From Thiomicrorhabdus aquaedulcis (GTDB taxonomy: Bacteria > Pseudomonadota > Gammaproteobacteria > Thiomicrospirales > Thiomicrospiraceae), in assembly GCF_004001325.1 (NCBI RefSeq), contig NZ_AP018722.1, positions 1,488,001 through 1,552,000 on the forward strand: 64,000 nt of DNA. Reading direction: 5' to 3'. A program made the position numbers and the translations under genes. Below are positions 10,002 to 19,545 of this stretch, one piece after another. Under the pieces are notes generated by a model. It did not search any database. It was not told the origin of the DNA and saw only the letters and a program-made list of their open reading frames with translations. Every line of letters starts with the position of its first letter. The first letter of the stretch is position 1.

Positions 10002-12371
10002 ATGAAATTTCTTGGTCTTTTTTTAAAAGTATTTGCAGCCCTACTGATTTTGATCATTGCTGCTTTAGCCATATTATTTGCCACCTTTGACCCCAACAGT
10101 TACCGCGATAAAATCACGCAAATCGTTAAAGAAGAGACCGGACGCGACCTTGTTTTTGAAAACATCAGCTTATCGCTGTTTCCACACTTAGGCTTTAGCC
10201 TTGAGCAAGCCTCATTAAGCAACGCGCCAGGCTTTAGCGAACAACCGTTTTTAACCCTTGAAAAAGCCCAATTAGGGGTGTCTTTACTGCCATTGCTTAA
10301 ACAAGACTTGGACATTGAAGCCTTAACCCTTTACAACCTTAATTTAAATTTAGAACGCAACGCAGAAGGTGCCGCCAACTGGGACAACCTAGTAAAGTCG
10401 GCCACCACGCTAAGCAACGGCAACACAACAGCGGTTACTGATGCAACACACCCAGAAAACCCTTTGGCCACTTTGGGTTCATTGCAGTTTGCTGGCATTA
10501 ACATCCAAGGCGGTCAAGTCACCTTTAAAGATGCCCAAGCTCAACGCGATATGACCTTTAAAAACATAGACTTAAACACCGGAACTGTGACCTTTGGTGA
10601 GTATTTTTCAGTTGCATTTTCGGCGCAAACTCAAATAAGCCAGCCCGCATTGAGTGCAGACATTAATCTCACCGTTCAAGCCATGGTAAATCAAGACGGC
10701 AGTTACGCCGTTCGCAATGTCGACTTAACCACAAATGTTGACACCACCGATACGCCCATCAAAACCCTTAACGTGCAATTAAGCGCCCCCACCATTGAGC
10801 TGCATGCAGCGCAAAACAGCCTTAACATCCCCAATGTTCAAGTAAACTTTAACGCTGCCGGTGCGCCTGAGGCAAGCATTCAAAACTACCAAGGCCAGCT
10901 TAACTTGGTTGATCTTGGCGGCAATTTAGCGCAACAAAACCTCAGTGCCAAACACTTAACGCTTAGCACCCAACTGCAAGGCGCATCGCTACCAGAAGGC
11001 AAGGCAAATATAGACTTTAGTACCGTACCCAGTCTAGATTGGGGCAAACAAACGGCCGAGCTGGCCAATATCACCTTTAAAACCCTAAACACACAAGTGA
11101 TTGGTCAGGTTAAAGCCAGTCAACTTAACGACCATCCCAAGGTTAACGCCCAGCTTAATTTAGCCCAAACCAACCTAAGAACTCTGCTAACCCAGTTAAA
11201 CGTCACCCTGCCCAACATGAGCGATATGCAAACCCTAACGCAGTTTAAGGCCAATATAAACACCGACTTTGACAGTCAATCACAAACCTTAACCTTTAAC
11301 GATTTAACGGTGCAACTAGACGATACAACCCTAAATGGCAAAGGCAGCGTGGCGCAATTTTCTACACCCGTTATTCAATACGAGCTGGCGCTAGATAAAA
11401 TAGACCTAAATCGTTACCTACCCAAACCCAATACCAGCAACAACACACCGCCGGCGGTTCAAGCCCCTGAATTTGCGCCACAAGAAGTCGAAATTAATTT
11501 GCCTTCTGAGTTTTTGCGTACGCTCACCATTAACGGCAAACTTAAAATAGACCAACTGCAATTTGCGCAACTGAACCCTAAAAATATTCAAACCACCCTA
11601 ATCGGTAAAGCTGGAAAACTGGCTCTTAACCCCATTACCATGGACATTTTTAACACCCAAGTTAACGCACAAATAAGTGTAGACGCTACAACCGACACAC
11701 CGATATACAATGTTAAAACCAACACCCAAAACATTCCGGTAGGTGAGGTATTAATGGCGTTTGCTAACACCGACCGTCTAAGCGGTTTAGGCAACATTAA
11801 CGCCAACTTAACCACCACTGGCTTAATTGTGTCCGATCTTAAAAAGAACGTAAATGGTGAGTTTAAAACCGATTTAAACAATGGTGCTATTAAAGGTTTT
11901 AATTTGGCGCAATCGGTTAGAGAAGCCAAAGCCAAGCTGTCGGGTAAAGCACTTGAAGCGTCCACTGAACCCTTACAAACCGACTTTAGCAGCCTAGTCA
12001 TGCACGCCACAGTTAAACAAAGCGTGTTAGACACTCAAAAGCTAGAAGCCATGATGCCATTTATGCGCGTTAATGGCTTAGGGCAAGTTGATTTAGTGAA
12101 AAACACGCTCGACTATCAAGTAAAAGCCACAGTTGTTAATTCCGACAAAGGTCAAGGCGGTCAAGAGCTTAAAGAACTCAATGGCGTGACCTTACCCATA
12201 AAATTAACCGGTGCTTTGGCCAGCCCCAATATTGCTCTTGATTTAGAATCATTAGTAACCGAAAAAGCCAAAGCCGAAGTAGAAAAGCAAAAAAAGAAAG
12301 TCGTTAAAGAAGTCAAAAAACAGGCCGAAACCCAATTAAAAGAGGCGTTAAAAGGTATAAAACTGCCTTAA
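10002..12371 (+). CDS. asmA: AsmA family protein
   Basis: 789-aa AsmA-like protein: N-terminal membrane anchor (about residues 5-28), the conserved DPNSYRDKITQIVKEETGRDL segment (split here only for naming; residues about 30-50), a long periplasmic beta-rich body and an AsmA_2-type C-terminal domain, ending in a Lys-rich tail. The family is thought to move phospholipids between membranes and to affect outer-membrane assembly. Start supported by GGAGCG eight bases before the ATG. It is the second AsmA-like gene in 7 kb, directly after the ydbH trio. The stop is followed by a 14-bp-stem hairpin. Confidence 0.9.
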   Translation: MKFLGLFLKVFAALLILIIAALAILFATFDPNSYRDKITQIVKEETGRDLVFENISLSLFPHLGFSLEQASLSNAPGFSEQPFLTLEKAQLGVSLLPLLKQDLDIEALTLYNLNLNLERNAEGAANWDNLVKSATTLSNGNTTAVTDATHPENPLATLGSLQFAGINIQGGQVTFKDAQAQRDMTFKNIDLNTGTVTFGEYFSVAFSAQTQISQPALSADINLTVQAMVNQDGSYAVRNVDLTTNVDTTDTPIKTLNVQLSAPTIELHAAQNSLNIPNVQVNFNAAGAPEASIQNYQGQLNLVDLGGNLAQQNLSAKHLTLSTQLQGASLPEGKANIDFSTVPSLDWGKQTAELANITFKTLNTQVIGQVKASQLNDHPKVNAQLNLAQTNLRTLLTQLNVTLPNMSDMQTLTQFKANINTDFDSQSQTLTFNDLTVQLDDTTLNGKGSVAQFSTPVIQYELALDKIDLNRYLPKPNTSNNTPPAVQAPEFAPQEVEINLPSEFLRTLTINGKLKIDQLQFAQLNPKNIQTTLIGKAGKLALNPITMDIFNTQVNAQISVDATTDTPIYNVKTNTQNIPVGEVLMAFANTDRLSGLGNINANLTTTGLIVSDLKKNVNGEFKTDLNNGAIKGFNLAQSVREAKAKLSGKALEASTEPLQTDFSSLVMHATVKQSVLDTQKLEAMMPFMRVNGLGQVDLVKNTLDYQVKATVVNSDKGQGGQELKELNGVTLPIKLTGALASPNIALDLESLVTEKAKAEVEKQKKKVVKEVKKQAETQLKEALKGIKLP

Positions 12372-12411
12372 ACTGAGACTTTAATCGACCTTAAAACTCA
12401 TATTTAAATCC

Positions 12412-12445
12412 ACATTTAAAGCCGCTTTAACGCGGCTTTAAATGT
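12412..12445 (+). terminator. Hairpin after asmA
   Basis: Perfect 14-bp stem (ACATTTAAAGCCGC and its complement) with a 6-nt TTTAAC loop, 40 bp after the asmA stop. It has no T-run, so termination is likely but not proven. Confidence 0.55.
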
Positions 12446-12480
12446 ATAAATTAGGTCAAAAAACCTCATTCATTTATTTA

Positions 12481-12492
12481 ACCAGGCCTGGT
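12481..12492. repeat. Iterated palindrome, asmA/permease gap
   Basis: Exact ACCAGGCCTGGT, 11 bp before the ATG of the permease, where it would overlap the ribosome-binding region. Confidence 0.95.
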
Positions 12493-12502
12493 CAATCTTA
12501 CA

Positions 12503-13762
12503 ATGATCCCCCAACAAGCGCCCACCCTAAAACGTGCACTTTCGCTGCCTAAAATGGTGTTTTATGGTTTAGGCACCACCATAGGTGCGGGCATTTATGC
12601 CTTAATAGGCGAGCTGGCGGGGGTATCAGGGTATTTAGCCCCCATGGCCTTTTTAGTCGCCTCGGTGTTAGCAGGTCTTACCGCTCTGTCTTTCGCAGAG
12701 CTGTCTAGCCGCTACCCGCATGCGGCAGGTACCGCAGCCTATACTCAAGTGGGCTTTAACCTAAAGCCGCTGTCAACCCTAGTTGGCTTATTGGTCATCT
12801 TAGCAGGCCTGGTCTCTTCGGCCGCCCTACTGCATGCGTTTAGCGGTTACTTTTTTAAATTAGTGCCCTGGCCAACTCACTGGATTATATTAAGCACTGC
12901 TCTTATATTAGGTGCATTTGCATTATGGGGCATTGTGCAAGCGGTCTGGTTTACTGCGGCGCTTACCCTGCTAGGACTAATAGGCTTGGTATGGGTAATT
13001 GCTGTGAGTGTAAGCGCGCTTGACCAATTACCCATGCTTTGGCCCGAGCTATTGCCGGGTGCAAGTTTTTCAAGCTGGGGCATTGTTTTAGCCGGTACGT
13101 TGCTGGCGTTTTACGCCTTTATCGGCTTTGAAGATATGGTGGCGGTGGCCGAAGAAGTCAACGATGTCCAACGCACCTTGCCCAAGGCCATCATACTGAC
13201 CTTGGTTTTAACCACGCTACTGTACTTATCCATTATGCTGCTGGCGGTACTGTCCATTCCACCAGAACTATTTGCAAACAGCTCTGCTCCACTGGCCTTG
13301 CTGTATGAGCATCACACCCAAAAAAACCCGCAATGGATTATTTGGATTAGCTTATTTGCCATTATTGACGGCGCGCTCATTCAAATTATAATGGCGTCAC
13401 GCGTGTTATACGGATTAAGCTCACAAGGGCAACTTCCAGCCTGGTTAGGTCAAATCAACCCAAAAACCCACACCCCTGTTTACGCCACCATTTTAGCCAT
13501 TTGTACTGTCATTATCCTGGCCTTTATAGGCAATTTAAGCAGTTTAGCGCAACTTACATCGTGGATTATGTTGCTTGTTTTTACCCTTGTAAATCTAGCA
13601 TTGTGGCGTATAAAACGGCGCGAAGTGCAATTTAAACAACCCATTAACACCTCAAAAGCCGCCCATACCCACGCGTTTAACGTACCCATTAAACTCACTC
13701 TATTGGCATTTTTGGCCAGCCTAGGCTTTGTTTTACTCGAAACTTATCGTATTTTTAGTTAA
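12503..13762 (+). CDS. APC-superfamily amino-acid permease
   Basis: 419-aa inner-membrane transporter with about 12 hydrophobic segments. The APC signature GLGTTIGAGIYALIGE lies at about residues 22-37, followed by AELSSRYPHAAGTAAY, and FAIIDGALIQIIMASRVLYGLSSQGQLP-type sequence (in pieces) appears in the TM8 region. Substrate cannot be read from sequence. The 11-bp gap between the start and the palindrome leaves little room for a normal Shine-Dalgarno. Residues 100-104 (AGLVS) are encoded by a near-copy of the palindrome at 12802-12813. Confidence 0.85.
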   Translation: MIPQQAPTLKRALSLPKMVFYGLGTTIGAGIYALIGELAGVSGYLAPMAFLVASVLAGLTALSFAELSSRYPHAAGTAAYTQVGFNLKPLSTLVGLLVILAGLVSSAALLHAFSGYFFKLVPWPTHWIILSTALILGAFALWGIVQAVWFTAALTLLGLIGLVWVIAVSVSALDQLPMLWPELLPGASFSSWGIVLAGTLLAFYAFIGFEDMVAVAEEVNDVQRTLPKAIILTLVLTTLLYLSIMLLAVLSIPPELFANSSAPLALLYEHHTQKNPQWIIWISLFAIIDGALIQIIMASRVLYGLSSQGQLPAWLGQINPKTHTPVYATILAICTVIILAFIGNLSSLAQLTSWIMLLVFTLVNLALWRIKRREVQFKQPINTSKAAHTHAFNVPIKLTLLAFLASLGFVLLETYRIFS

Positions 13763-13872
13763 ATATCATCATCGTCCGCCCAGCCCGAGCATGCGTTTGA
13801 AAACTATATTAAAGCCCACAACAAGTGCTAAAATACGCGCTTTATTCTTTAGCGATTTAAGGCCAAACACCC

Positions 13873-15588
13873 ATGAAAACCTCTAACTTACTGCTTGCCA
13901 CCACGCGCGAAACCCCTGCCGATGCGGTGGTGATTAGCCATCAATTGATGTTACGCGCCGGCTTAGTGCGCCCGCTGGCCGGCGGCTTGTACAACTGGCT
14001 GCCCCTGGGTGTACGGGTATTACGCAAGGTAGAGGCTATTATTCGTGACGAAATGAACCGCGTAGGCGCACAAGAATTGCTCATGCCCGTGGTACAACCG
14101 CTCGAACTATGGGAAGAATCGGGTCGCGCCAACGACTATGGCCCCGAACTACTGCGTTTTAAAGACCGCCACCAGCGCGACTTTGCTTTAGGGCCAACGC
14201 ACGAAGAAATTATTACCGACTTAGTACGCCGTGAAATTCGCAGTTACAAACAACTGCCGGTTAACTTTTACCAAATCCAAACCAAATTTCGTGACGAAAT
14301 TCGTCCGCGCTTTGGGGTCATGCGTTCACGCGAATTTATTATGAAAGACGCCTATTCCTTTCACATAGACCGCGAAAGCCTACAACAAACTTACGACGAC
14401 ATGTTTAACGCCTATAACCGCATTTTTAGCCGTTTGGGCTTAGATTTTAGACCCGTACAAGCCGACACAGGCTCCATTGGCGGCGACGGCTCGCACGAGT
14501 TTCACGTTTTGGCCGAGTCGGGCGAAGACAACATCGCCTTTTCAACCGAATCGGACTTTGCCGCCAACGTAGAATTGGCCGAAGCCGTTGCCCCACGAGG
14601 CGAACGCCCAGCCGCCACTGCACCGTTAACTAAAGTGGCCACGCCCAATAAACACACCATTGAAGAGGTGTGCGACTTTTTGCAGCTTAAGAAAAAATTC
14701 GTGGCTAAAACGCTGTTAGTAAAAGGTGCCACCGACGCCGCACCCGTTGTGGCCTTGGTGATTCGTGGCGACCACGAACTCAATGAAATAAAAGCCGTTA
14801 AACTTGACCTAGTAGCCGACCCGTTCTGCTTTGCCAGTGATACCGAAATATTAGACGCCGTAGGCTGCAACGCCGGCTCGATTGGTCCAATTGGCTTAAC
14901 CATTCCAGTGATTGTCGATCGCACAGCCGCGCATTTGAGCGATTTTGTCTGCGGTGCCAACCAAGACGGTTTTCACCTAACCGGTGCAAACTGGGAACGC
15001 GACACCACCCCAACCCTCATTGCCGATTTACGTAATGTGGTAAAAGGCGATTTAAGCCCCTGCGGCAAAGGCAAAATTGAAATCAGACGTGGCATTGAAG
15101 TGGGGCATATTTTTCAGCTAGGCAACAAGTACTCTACTGCCCTTAACGCTAATGTGCAAAACGAAAACAGCCGCGCCCAAATTTTAGAAATGGGCTGTTA
15201 CGGCATTGGTGTTACTCGTGTGGTCGCCGCCGCAATAGAACAAAACTTTGATGAAAAAGGCATTATCTGGCCTGAAAGCATCGCGCCGTTTCAGGTCTGC
15301 ATTGTACCCATGCAAATGCACAAATCGCCCCGGGTAGAAAAAGCAGCGCTGCAACTTTACCAGCAACTGCAAGCCAACGGCGTAGACGTACTGCTTGACG
15401 ACCGCGCAGAACGCCCAGGCGTTATGTTTAGCGACATGGATTTAATTGGGATTCCACACCGCATAGTCATCGGAGAACGCGGCCTAGACAGTGGCATGCT
15501 CGAATACAAATACCGCCGTGACCCTCAATCACAAGACATAGCCCAAGACGGGTTTATGGAGTTTTTAATGGCTAAATTGGTGGGATAA
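13873..15588 (+). CDS. proS: Prolyl-tRNA synthetase
   Basis: 571-aa class II aminoacyl-tRNA synthetase, bacterial long form. Class II motifs appear as motif 1 near [11 protein letters not shown] and motif 2 near [12 protein letters not shown]. An insertion editing domain of the YbaK type occupies about residues 230-400 ([23 protein letters not shown]). Catalytic-core motif 3 is in [19 protein letters not shown], followed by the anticodon-binding domain. Full length with no lesion. A terminator hairpin and a palindrome follow. Confidence 0.96.
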   Translation: MKTSNLLLATTRETPADAVVISHQLMLRAGLVRPLAGGLYNWLPLGVRVLRKVEAIIRDEMNRVGAQELLMPVVQPLELWEESGRANDYGPELLRFKDRHQRDFALGPTHEEIITDLVRREIRSYKQLPVNFYQIQTKFRDEIRPRFGVMRSREFIMKDAYSFHIDRESLQQTYDDMFNAYNRIFSRLGLDFRPVQADTGSIGGDGSHEFHVLAESGEDNIAFSTESDFAANVELAEAVAPRGERPAATAPLTKVATPNKHTIEEVCDFLQLKKKFVAKTLLVKGATDAAPVVALVIRGDHELNEIKAVKLDLVADPFCFASDTEILDAVGCNAGSIGPIGLTIPVIVDRTAAHLSDFVCGANQDGFHLTGANWERDTTPTLIADLRNVVKGDLSPCGKGKIEIRRGIEVGHIFQLGNKYSTALNANVQNENSRAQILEMGCYGIGVTRVVAAAIEQNFDEKGIIWPESIAPFQVCIVPMQMHKSPRVEKAALQLYQQLQANGVDVLLDDRAERPGVMFSDMDLIGIPHRIVIGERGLDSGMLEYKYRRDPQSQDIAQDGFMEFLMAKLVG

Positions 15589-15665
15589 CTTCGGCCAATG
15601 ACTGTAACGCCTTGTTTTATAAACAGGGAGTAACAAGTCAGGTTCGCACACATTACAGAGTAGAA

Positions 15666-15693
15666 GGCACGTTTTATCGTGCCCGTTTTATTT
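15666..15693 (+). terminator. Rho-independent terminator after proS
   Basis: Stem GGCACG / CGTGCC with TTTTAT loop, followed by CGTTTTATTT. 78 bp after the proS stop. Confidence 0.75.
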
Positions 15694-15706
15694 AATTAGT
15701 TACTTA

Positions 15707-15718
15707 ACCAGGCCTGGT
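15707..15718. repeat. Iterated palindrome, proS/ppnP convergent gap
   Basis: Exact ACCAGGCCTGGT; symmetric over 14 bp. Lies between two convergent genes, just past the proS terminator. Confidence 0.95.
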
Positions 15719-15837
15719 TGGTTTGGTTTGGTTTTACCAAACATAAACCCCCGTCATTGCTGCCGGCTTAACCCGCAATCTATTACGGCGCACATGGTAG
15801 ATGCTGTGTCGTGGCACGGCATGATGAACTGGGTAAA

Positions 15838-16152
15838 CTAAGCGATATAAGAGCAGCAATAATCGGCAATGGCGTTTACTTTAATGCCAAACTTAGAGTT
15901 GGCCGGTACATCAAAGCTGCTGCCGTTTACAATAGACTTCCAGGTTGTTTCACCGGGCAGCAACACTTCAACATCGCCCGACAACATTTCCATGTTTTCG
16001 GCTAATTCGGTGCCAAACTCATATTGACCTGGCATCATAATGCCCAAGGTTTTTTTAGATCCGTCGGCAAACAATACCGTGCGGCTGGTGACTTTGCCGT
16101 CAAAATACACTGAGGCTTCTTTTAATACTGCGACATTTTCAAACTTAGACAT
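15838..16152 (-). CDS. ppnP: Pyrimidine/purine nucleoside phosphorylase PpnP
   Basis: 104-aa single-domain cupin (DUF1255), formerly YaiE. It phosphorolyses several nucleosides to the free base and ribose-1-phosphate. The whole length matches the family: VSRTV-like [21 protein letters not shown]-type motif (split across residues 21-41), [12 protein letters not shown] in the middle, and the conserved [13 protein letters not shown] near the C-terminus. GGAAG-type ribosome binding site precedes the ATG. Single-gene unit, convergent with proS. Confidence 0.93.
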   Translation of the reverse strand: MSKFENVAVLKEASVYFDGKVTSRTVLFADGSKKTLGIMMPGQYEFGTELAENMEMLSGDVEVLLPGETTWKSIVNGSSFDVPANSKFGIKVNAIADYCCSYIA

Positions 16153-16303
16153 TTAAACTTCCTTTGTGTTTTAAAAATTTTGTTTTAAATTGGTAAAAAT
16201 CCGGTTTAAGCCATCTGTGCAAATACAGTACACAGTGTGTGCGGCGAATTCTAACGCCTTTTTGATGCACAATCTAGCGTGTATCAACGAACAAACGCAA
16301 AAC

Positions 16304-18187
16304 TCAAACATCCAAGTAATCCACAATCGCCGATTGATGATTAAAGCCCGAAACAATTTTTTCTAACTGTGCGTTGAGGGCTTTAAAGTCATGCTGGCTT
16401 AAATGCTGTTGCAGCTGTTGCAGCTCGTGCTCAAACGCTGGTAAGGTTAAAAACTCTTCGTGAGCTTTCATAATGCGTGGGTGTTCAGTGCCGTCTACGT
16501 TATCACCTATTAACAGCTCTTCGTACAGCTTTTCGCCGGGGCGTAAACCGGTGTACATAATTTCAATGTCACCGTGTCCCAAAGCATCCACCACCGTTAA
16601 ACCAGACAGGTGAACCACCCTTACCGCTAAATCTGCAATTTTAACCGGCTCGCCCATGTCCAGCACAAACACATCACCGCCCACGCCCATAGAACCGGCC
16701 TGAATCACTAACGAGGCGGCTTCTGGAATGGTCATAAAATAACGGGTAATTTCGGAATGTGTGACCGTGATTGGGCCGCCATGTTCGATTTGCTTTTTAA
16801 ACAACGGAATGACCGAACCCGACGAACCCAAAACGTTGCCAAAGCGCACCATCACAAAACACGTTTGCGGGTATTGGGTTTGTAAAGCCTGTAGCGCCAT
16901 TTCGGCCAAGCGCTTACTAGCCCCCATAAAGTTGGTAGGCCTTACCGCTTTGTCGGTTGAAATTAATACAAAGTTTTTAACCCCGGTCTCGGCCGCCACC
17001 TTGGCGACCGTGTAAGTGCCTAAGGTATTGTTTAACATGCCTTCAGCAATATTGTGTTCTACCATGGGTACGTGCTTGTAGGCTGCGGCATGGTAAATGG
17101 TTTCTATCTTAAACTGACTCACCACATTGGCCAGTTTACTGGCATTTTTAACGTCACCCAACATCACCACTAAATGGGTTTTAAAACCGTGCGTCTTAAT
17201 CAACTTAAGTAAATCTTGCTCTATGCTGTACAGTGCAAACTCGCTTAACTCGTACACAATCAGTGTATTAGGTTGATTTTTTAAAATTTGTCTGCACAGC
17301 TCAGAACCAATTGACCCACCGCCGCCGGTCACCATCACCACTTTATCAGTAATGCACTGGCTAAGCAGTTGAGGCTTAGGCGTTACGCTGTCGCGTCCCA
17401 GCAAATCTTCAATGCTCACTTCGCGTACATCGCTAAACGACACCTTGCCGTCGACAATTTCGGCCATGCTCGGCAAAATTAACACGTTAACCGCATAGGG
17501 TTCTAACCACGCCAGCACAGCCTTTTTTTGGCTGGCGTTAAGCGAGGGTACAGCCAGCAAGACGTCTTCAACTCTAAAGCGCTCAATTAGCGTGGTTAAA
17601 TCACGGCGACCATACACCTTTACTGAGCCAATTTTTTGATGATACAAACTTTTATCGTCATCAATAAACGCCACTACTTTTCGATTGGCCAATGGGTCTA
17701 ACGCCTGCATTAATTGGCGACCCGACTCGCCCGCCCCAAAAATAACCACCGAACGCGCTTGCTCGTTAACCCCTAACGACTTAAGCAATACCCAGCGAAT
17801 CGCCAGTCTAGAACCCGCCACGTAAAACATGGCCATTAACCAAGCAATAATAAGAGCAGAACGAGGGTATTTTACATCAGCAATAAAAATGGCCGTGGCC
17901 CACAATAAAAAACTAAACGACACCGCACTAAACACCACAAACACAAAACGGTGACTAATATAACGCACCACCGCACGGTACAACCCCATGCGAATAAATA
18001 CCGGCAACGCCAACAAAGGCAACAACACAATCGCAGGCACGTAAAGAGTCACCGGAAAAACCGACTCACCCATACGCAACCAAATAGCAAATACACCAAT
18101 TAACAACAAACCAACCGCATCAACCGCAATAGAAAGCGCACGCTTTTGCCAACGTGGCAACGCCAATAACCAAGTAACATCAAACAC
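16304..18187 (-). CDS. Membrane nucleotide-sugar 4,6-dehydratase (WbpM/PglF type)
   Basis: 627-aa protein with four to five N-terminal membrane segments (about residues 10-125), a first Rossmann domain (VVIFGAGESGRQ near 147) and a second SDR domain (VMVTGGGGSIGSELC near 289). The catalytic region reads ISTDKAVRPTNFMGASK near 412: the canonical Tyr of SDR enzymes is replaced by Met and the Lys is kept, as in WbpM, FlaA1 and PglF. The family dehydrates UDP-GlcNAc for O-antigen or other surface glycans. A sugar transferase lies upstream in the same direction with a 48-bp gap, so the two probably start a surface-glycan repeat unit together. Confidence 0.92.
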   Translation of the reverse strand: MFDVTWLLALPRWQKRALSIAVDAVGLLLIGVFAIWLRMGESVFPVTLYVPAIVLLPLLALPVFIRMGLYRAVVRYISHRFVFVVFSAVSFSFLLWATAIFIADVKYPRSALIIAWLMAMFYVAGSRLAIRWVLLKSLGVNEQARSVVIFGAGESGRQLMQALDPLANRKVVAFIDDDKSLYHQKIGSVKVYGRRDLTTLIERFRVEDVLLAVPSLNASQKKAVLAWLEPYAVNVLILPSMAEIVDGKVSFSDVREVSIEDLLGRDSVTPKPQLLSQCITDKVVMVTGGGGSIGSELCRQILKNQPNTLIVYELSEFALYSIEQDLLKLIKTHGFKTHLVVMLGDVKNASKLANVVSQFKIETIYHAAAYKHVPMVEHNIAEGMLNNTLGTYTVAKVAAETGVKNFVLISTDKAVRPTNFMGASKRLAEMALQALQTQYPQTCFVMVRFGNVLGSSGSVIPLFKKQIEHGGPITVTHSEITRYFMTIPEAASLVIQAGSMGVGGDVFVLDMGEPVKIADLAVRVVHLSGLTVVDALGHGDIEIMYTGLRPGEKLYEELLIGDNVDGTEHPRIMKAHEEFLTLPAFEHELQQLQQHLSQHDFKALNAQLEKIVSGFNHQSAIVDYLDV

Positions 18188-18212
18188 TAAAACATGCTCC
18201 TTCTTTGCGACT

Positions 18213-18241
18213 TAAATAAATGGAAATAAATAGGGTCAGAT
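18213..18241. repeat. GGGTCAGA direct repeat, left of the sugar transferase
   Basis: AAATAAATGG-AAATAAAT-AGGGTCAGA, nearly the same as the stretch at 18825-18852. The final TCA supplies the TGA stop of the sugar transferase. Confidence 0.7.
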
Positions 18242-18817
18242 AACTCTGTCGCCCGCGCCTTTACCCAGCACGGTCATTAAAATGTATTTAAAGTAAGTTT
18301 TTACCGTTAAAGCCGCCATCATTTGTGCATCGGTTTGTGCCAATAATGCTGGGGTAGACATGTCAATGTTGCTTACTTGCGCCAAGCCAGTTACCCCGGG
18401 ACGTGCTGCAAACACCCCTAATGCGTCACGCTCTGCCGTTAACTCTTCTTGATTAAACAAACCAGGCCTGGGGCCTACCAAACTCATTTCGCCCTTTAAC
18501 ACGTTCCACAACTGCGGTAATTCGTCTAATTTAGTGCGGCGCAAAAACGCCCCAAACTTAGTAATAGACGACGAACTTGCCAAATGCGACGCAACCGATG
18601 CGGTGTCTACTTTCATGGTTCTAAACTTAACCAACGTAAACGGTTTTTTATTACGTCCCACCCGCACTTGCTTAAACAACGGCGCGCCTGTGTCAAACAA
18701 GCCAAGCACAAACAATAAGGCCATTACCGGCCATAAAAACACCAAACCTAAAAACGAAAACACTACATCTAAAAAACGCATCATAAATTTATCCAACCAC
18801 TCAACTAGAATACTCAA
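18236..18817 (-). CDS. Short initiating sugar transferase (polyprenyl-P phosphoglycosyltransferase, PglC/WcaJ-like)
   Basis: 193-aa monotopic phosphoglycosyltransferase that transfers a sugar-1-phosphate to undecaprenyl phosphate to start a surface glycan. One membrane segment lies near residues 15-40. The catalytic core motifs follow: VRVGRNKKPFTLVKFRTM (in pieces), the Asp-Glu pair in RTKLDELPQLWNV, and SLVGPRPG. A downstream Met at 18784 (MMRFLDVV) is an equally good start and has GGAT before it. The gene is bracketed by near-identical direct repeats ending GGGTCAGA, and its PRPG codons are a near-copy of the iterated palindrome. Confidence 0.88.
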   Translation of the reverse strand: MSILVEWLDKFMMRFLDVVFSFLGLVFLWPVMALLFVLGLFDTGAPLFKQVRVGRNKKPFTLVKFRTMKVDTASVASHLASSSSITKFGAFLRRTKLDELPQLWNVLKGEMSLVGPRPGLFNQEELTAERDALGVFAARPGVTGLAQVSNIDMSTPALLAQTDAQMMAALTVKTYFKYILMTVLGKGAGDRVI

Positions 18818-18824
18818 AACAAAT

Positions 18825-19005
18825 AAAATAAATGGAATAAATGGGGTCAGAGCAATGCCGTTAAGTTAAGCCAAAAACTGTCATTCCCGCGAAAGCGTGA
18901 ATTTTTTAAACGGCTTGAAATCCGCGCTATCGCGAGGATGCTGACTAGGGAAACACAAGATTTTCAATGCCAAAATCCTTAACTTAATGGCATTGGGGTC
19001 AGAGT
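18825..19005. repeat. GGGGTCAGAG-bounded inverted-repeat element
   Basis: Begins AAATAAATGGAATAAAT then GGGGTCAGAG with CAATGCCGTTAAGTTAAG, and closes at 18969-19004 with CTTAACTTAATGGCATTG followed by a second GGGGTCAGAG. The inner arms are inverted copies, while the GGGGTCAGAG words are in the same direction. The middle carries TCATTCCCGCGAAAGCG. There is no coding capacity. GGGGTCAGAG words accompany REP/RAYT-type repeats in some gammaproteobacteria; that link is recollection, not shown here. Confidence 0.6.
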
Positions 19006-19069
19006 TAAAATTAAATAACGTTACTTTAACCCCAGTTATTTCGTTTAAAACCAAATTCAGCTAAAAACA

Positions 19070-19091
19070 AAGTTACCAGGCCTGGTAACTT
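19070..19091. repeat. Iterated palindrome, 22-bp version
   Basis: Core at 19075-19086; symmetry extends to AAGTTACC on the left and its complement on the right. Confidence 0.95.
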
Positions 19092-19234
19092 CAATTCTGG
19101 TGTTTGTAAATTGGTGTTATGTTTCAGGCTAAAAGTTCATCTTTCACCTCAAGCACCACGCTTTAATAAAGCACTCAATCGGCCTGGGCTAAAGTGCAGC
19201 TCGCTTAGCTTAATCGTTAGATGCTAGGAGAACT

Positions 19235-19315
19235 ATGAGCATAGGAAGAACAATTAGAATTTATCTGGATGATGGCTTATGTACGGGTGACGCGCAAAAA
19301 ACTCAGGGTTTTTAA
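19235..19315 (+). pseudogene. 26-codon remnant resembling the N-terminus of a GIY-YIG-type protein
   Basis: ATG with AGGAG at ideal spacing, reading MSIGRTIRIYLDDGLCTG then a few codons to a stop. GRTIRIYLxDG is reminiscent of the opening of GIY-YIG nuclease-family proteins; nothing else of such a gene is present. Most likely the truncated 5' end of a lost gene. Confidence 0.4.
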
Positions 19316-19375
19316 GCGCCCCACTTATGCAAATATTTACGGTAATCAATCAATTAGAGTGTAAAGTTTTTAATA

Positions 19376-19534
19376 GAGACCTTTGCACGAGTCAGGTGCG
19401 AAAGAAAAATGAGGGAAAATTTGCCTGATTGCGGCGGAAAACGCAGTGAATAGCTGGCTATTCGCAAGTTTTTCAACAAAAATCAGGTGAATTTTAACCA
19501 TTTTTATTCGTACATTGACTCGTGCAAAGGTCTC
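19376..19534 (-). repeat. 159-bp foldback repeat, copy B, with TAATA target duplication
   Basis: Same length and 17-bp-class ends as the copy at 5372, in the opposite orientation. Flanked on both sides by TAATA (19371-19375 and 19535-19539), a probable 5-bp target-site duplication. It ends 12 bp before the cheV stop codon. Confidence 0.92.
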
Positions 19535-19545
19535 TAATAGACTAT

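Noticed and set aside
19218-19234. TTAATCGTTAGATGC before the 26-codon remnant looked like an integron attC 3' end
   Set aside because: No matching complementary half-site was found upstream and there is no integrase or cassette array, so a single GTTAGATG word is not evidence of an attC site.
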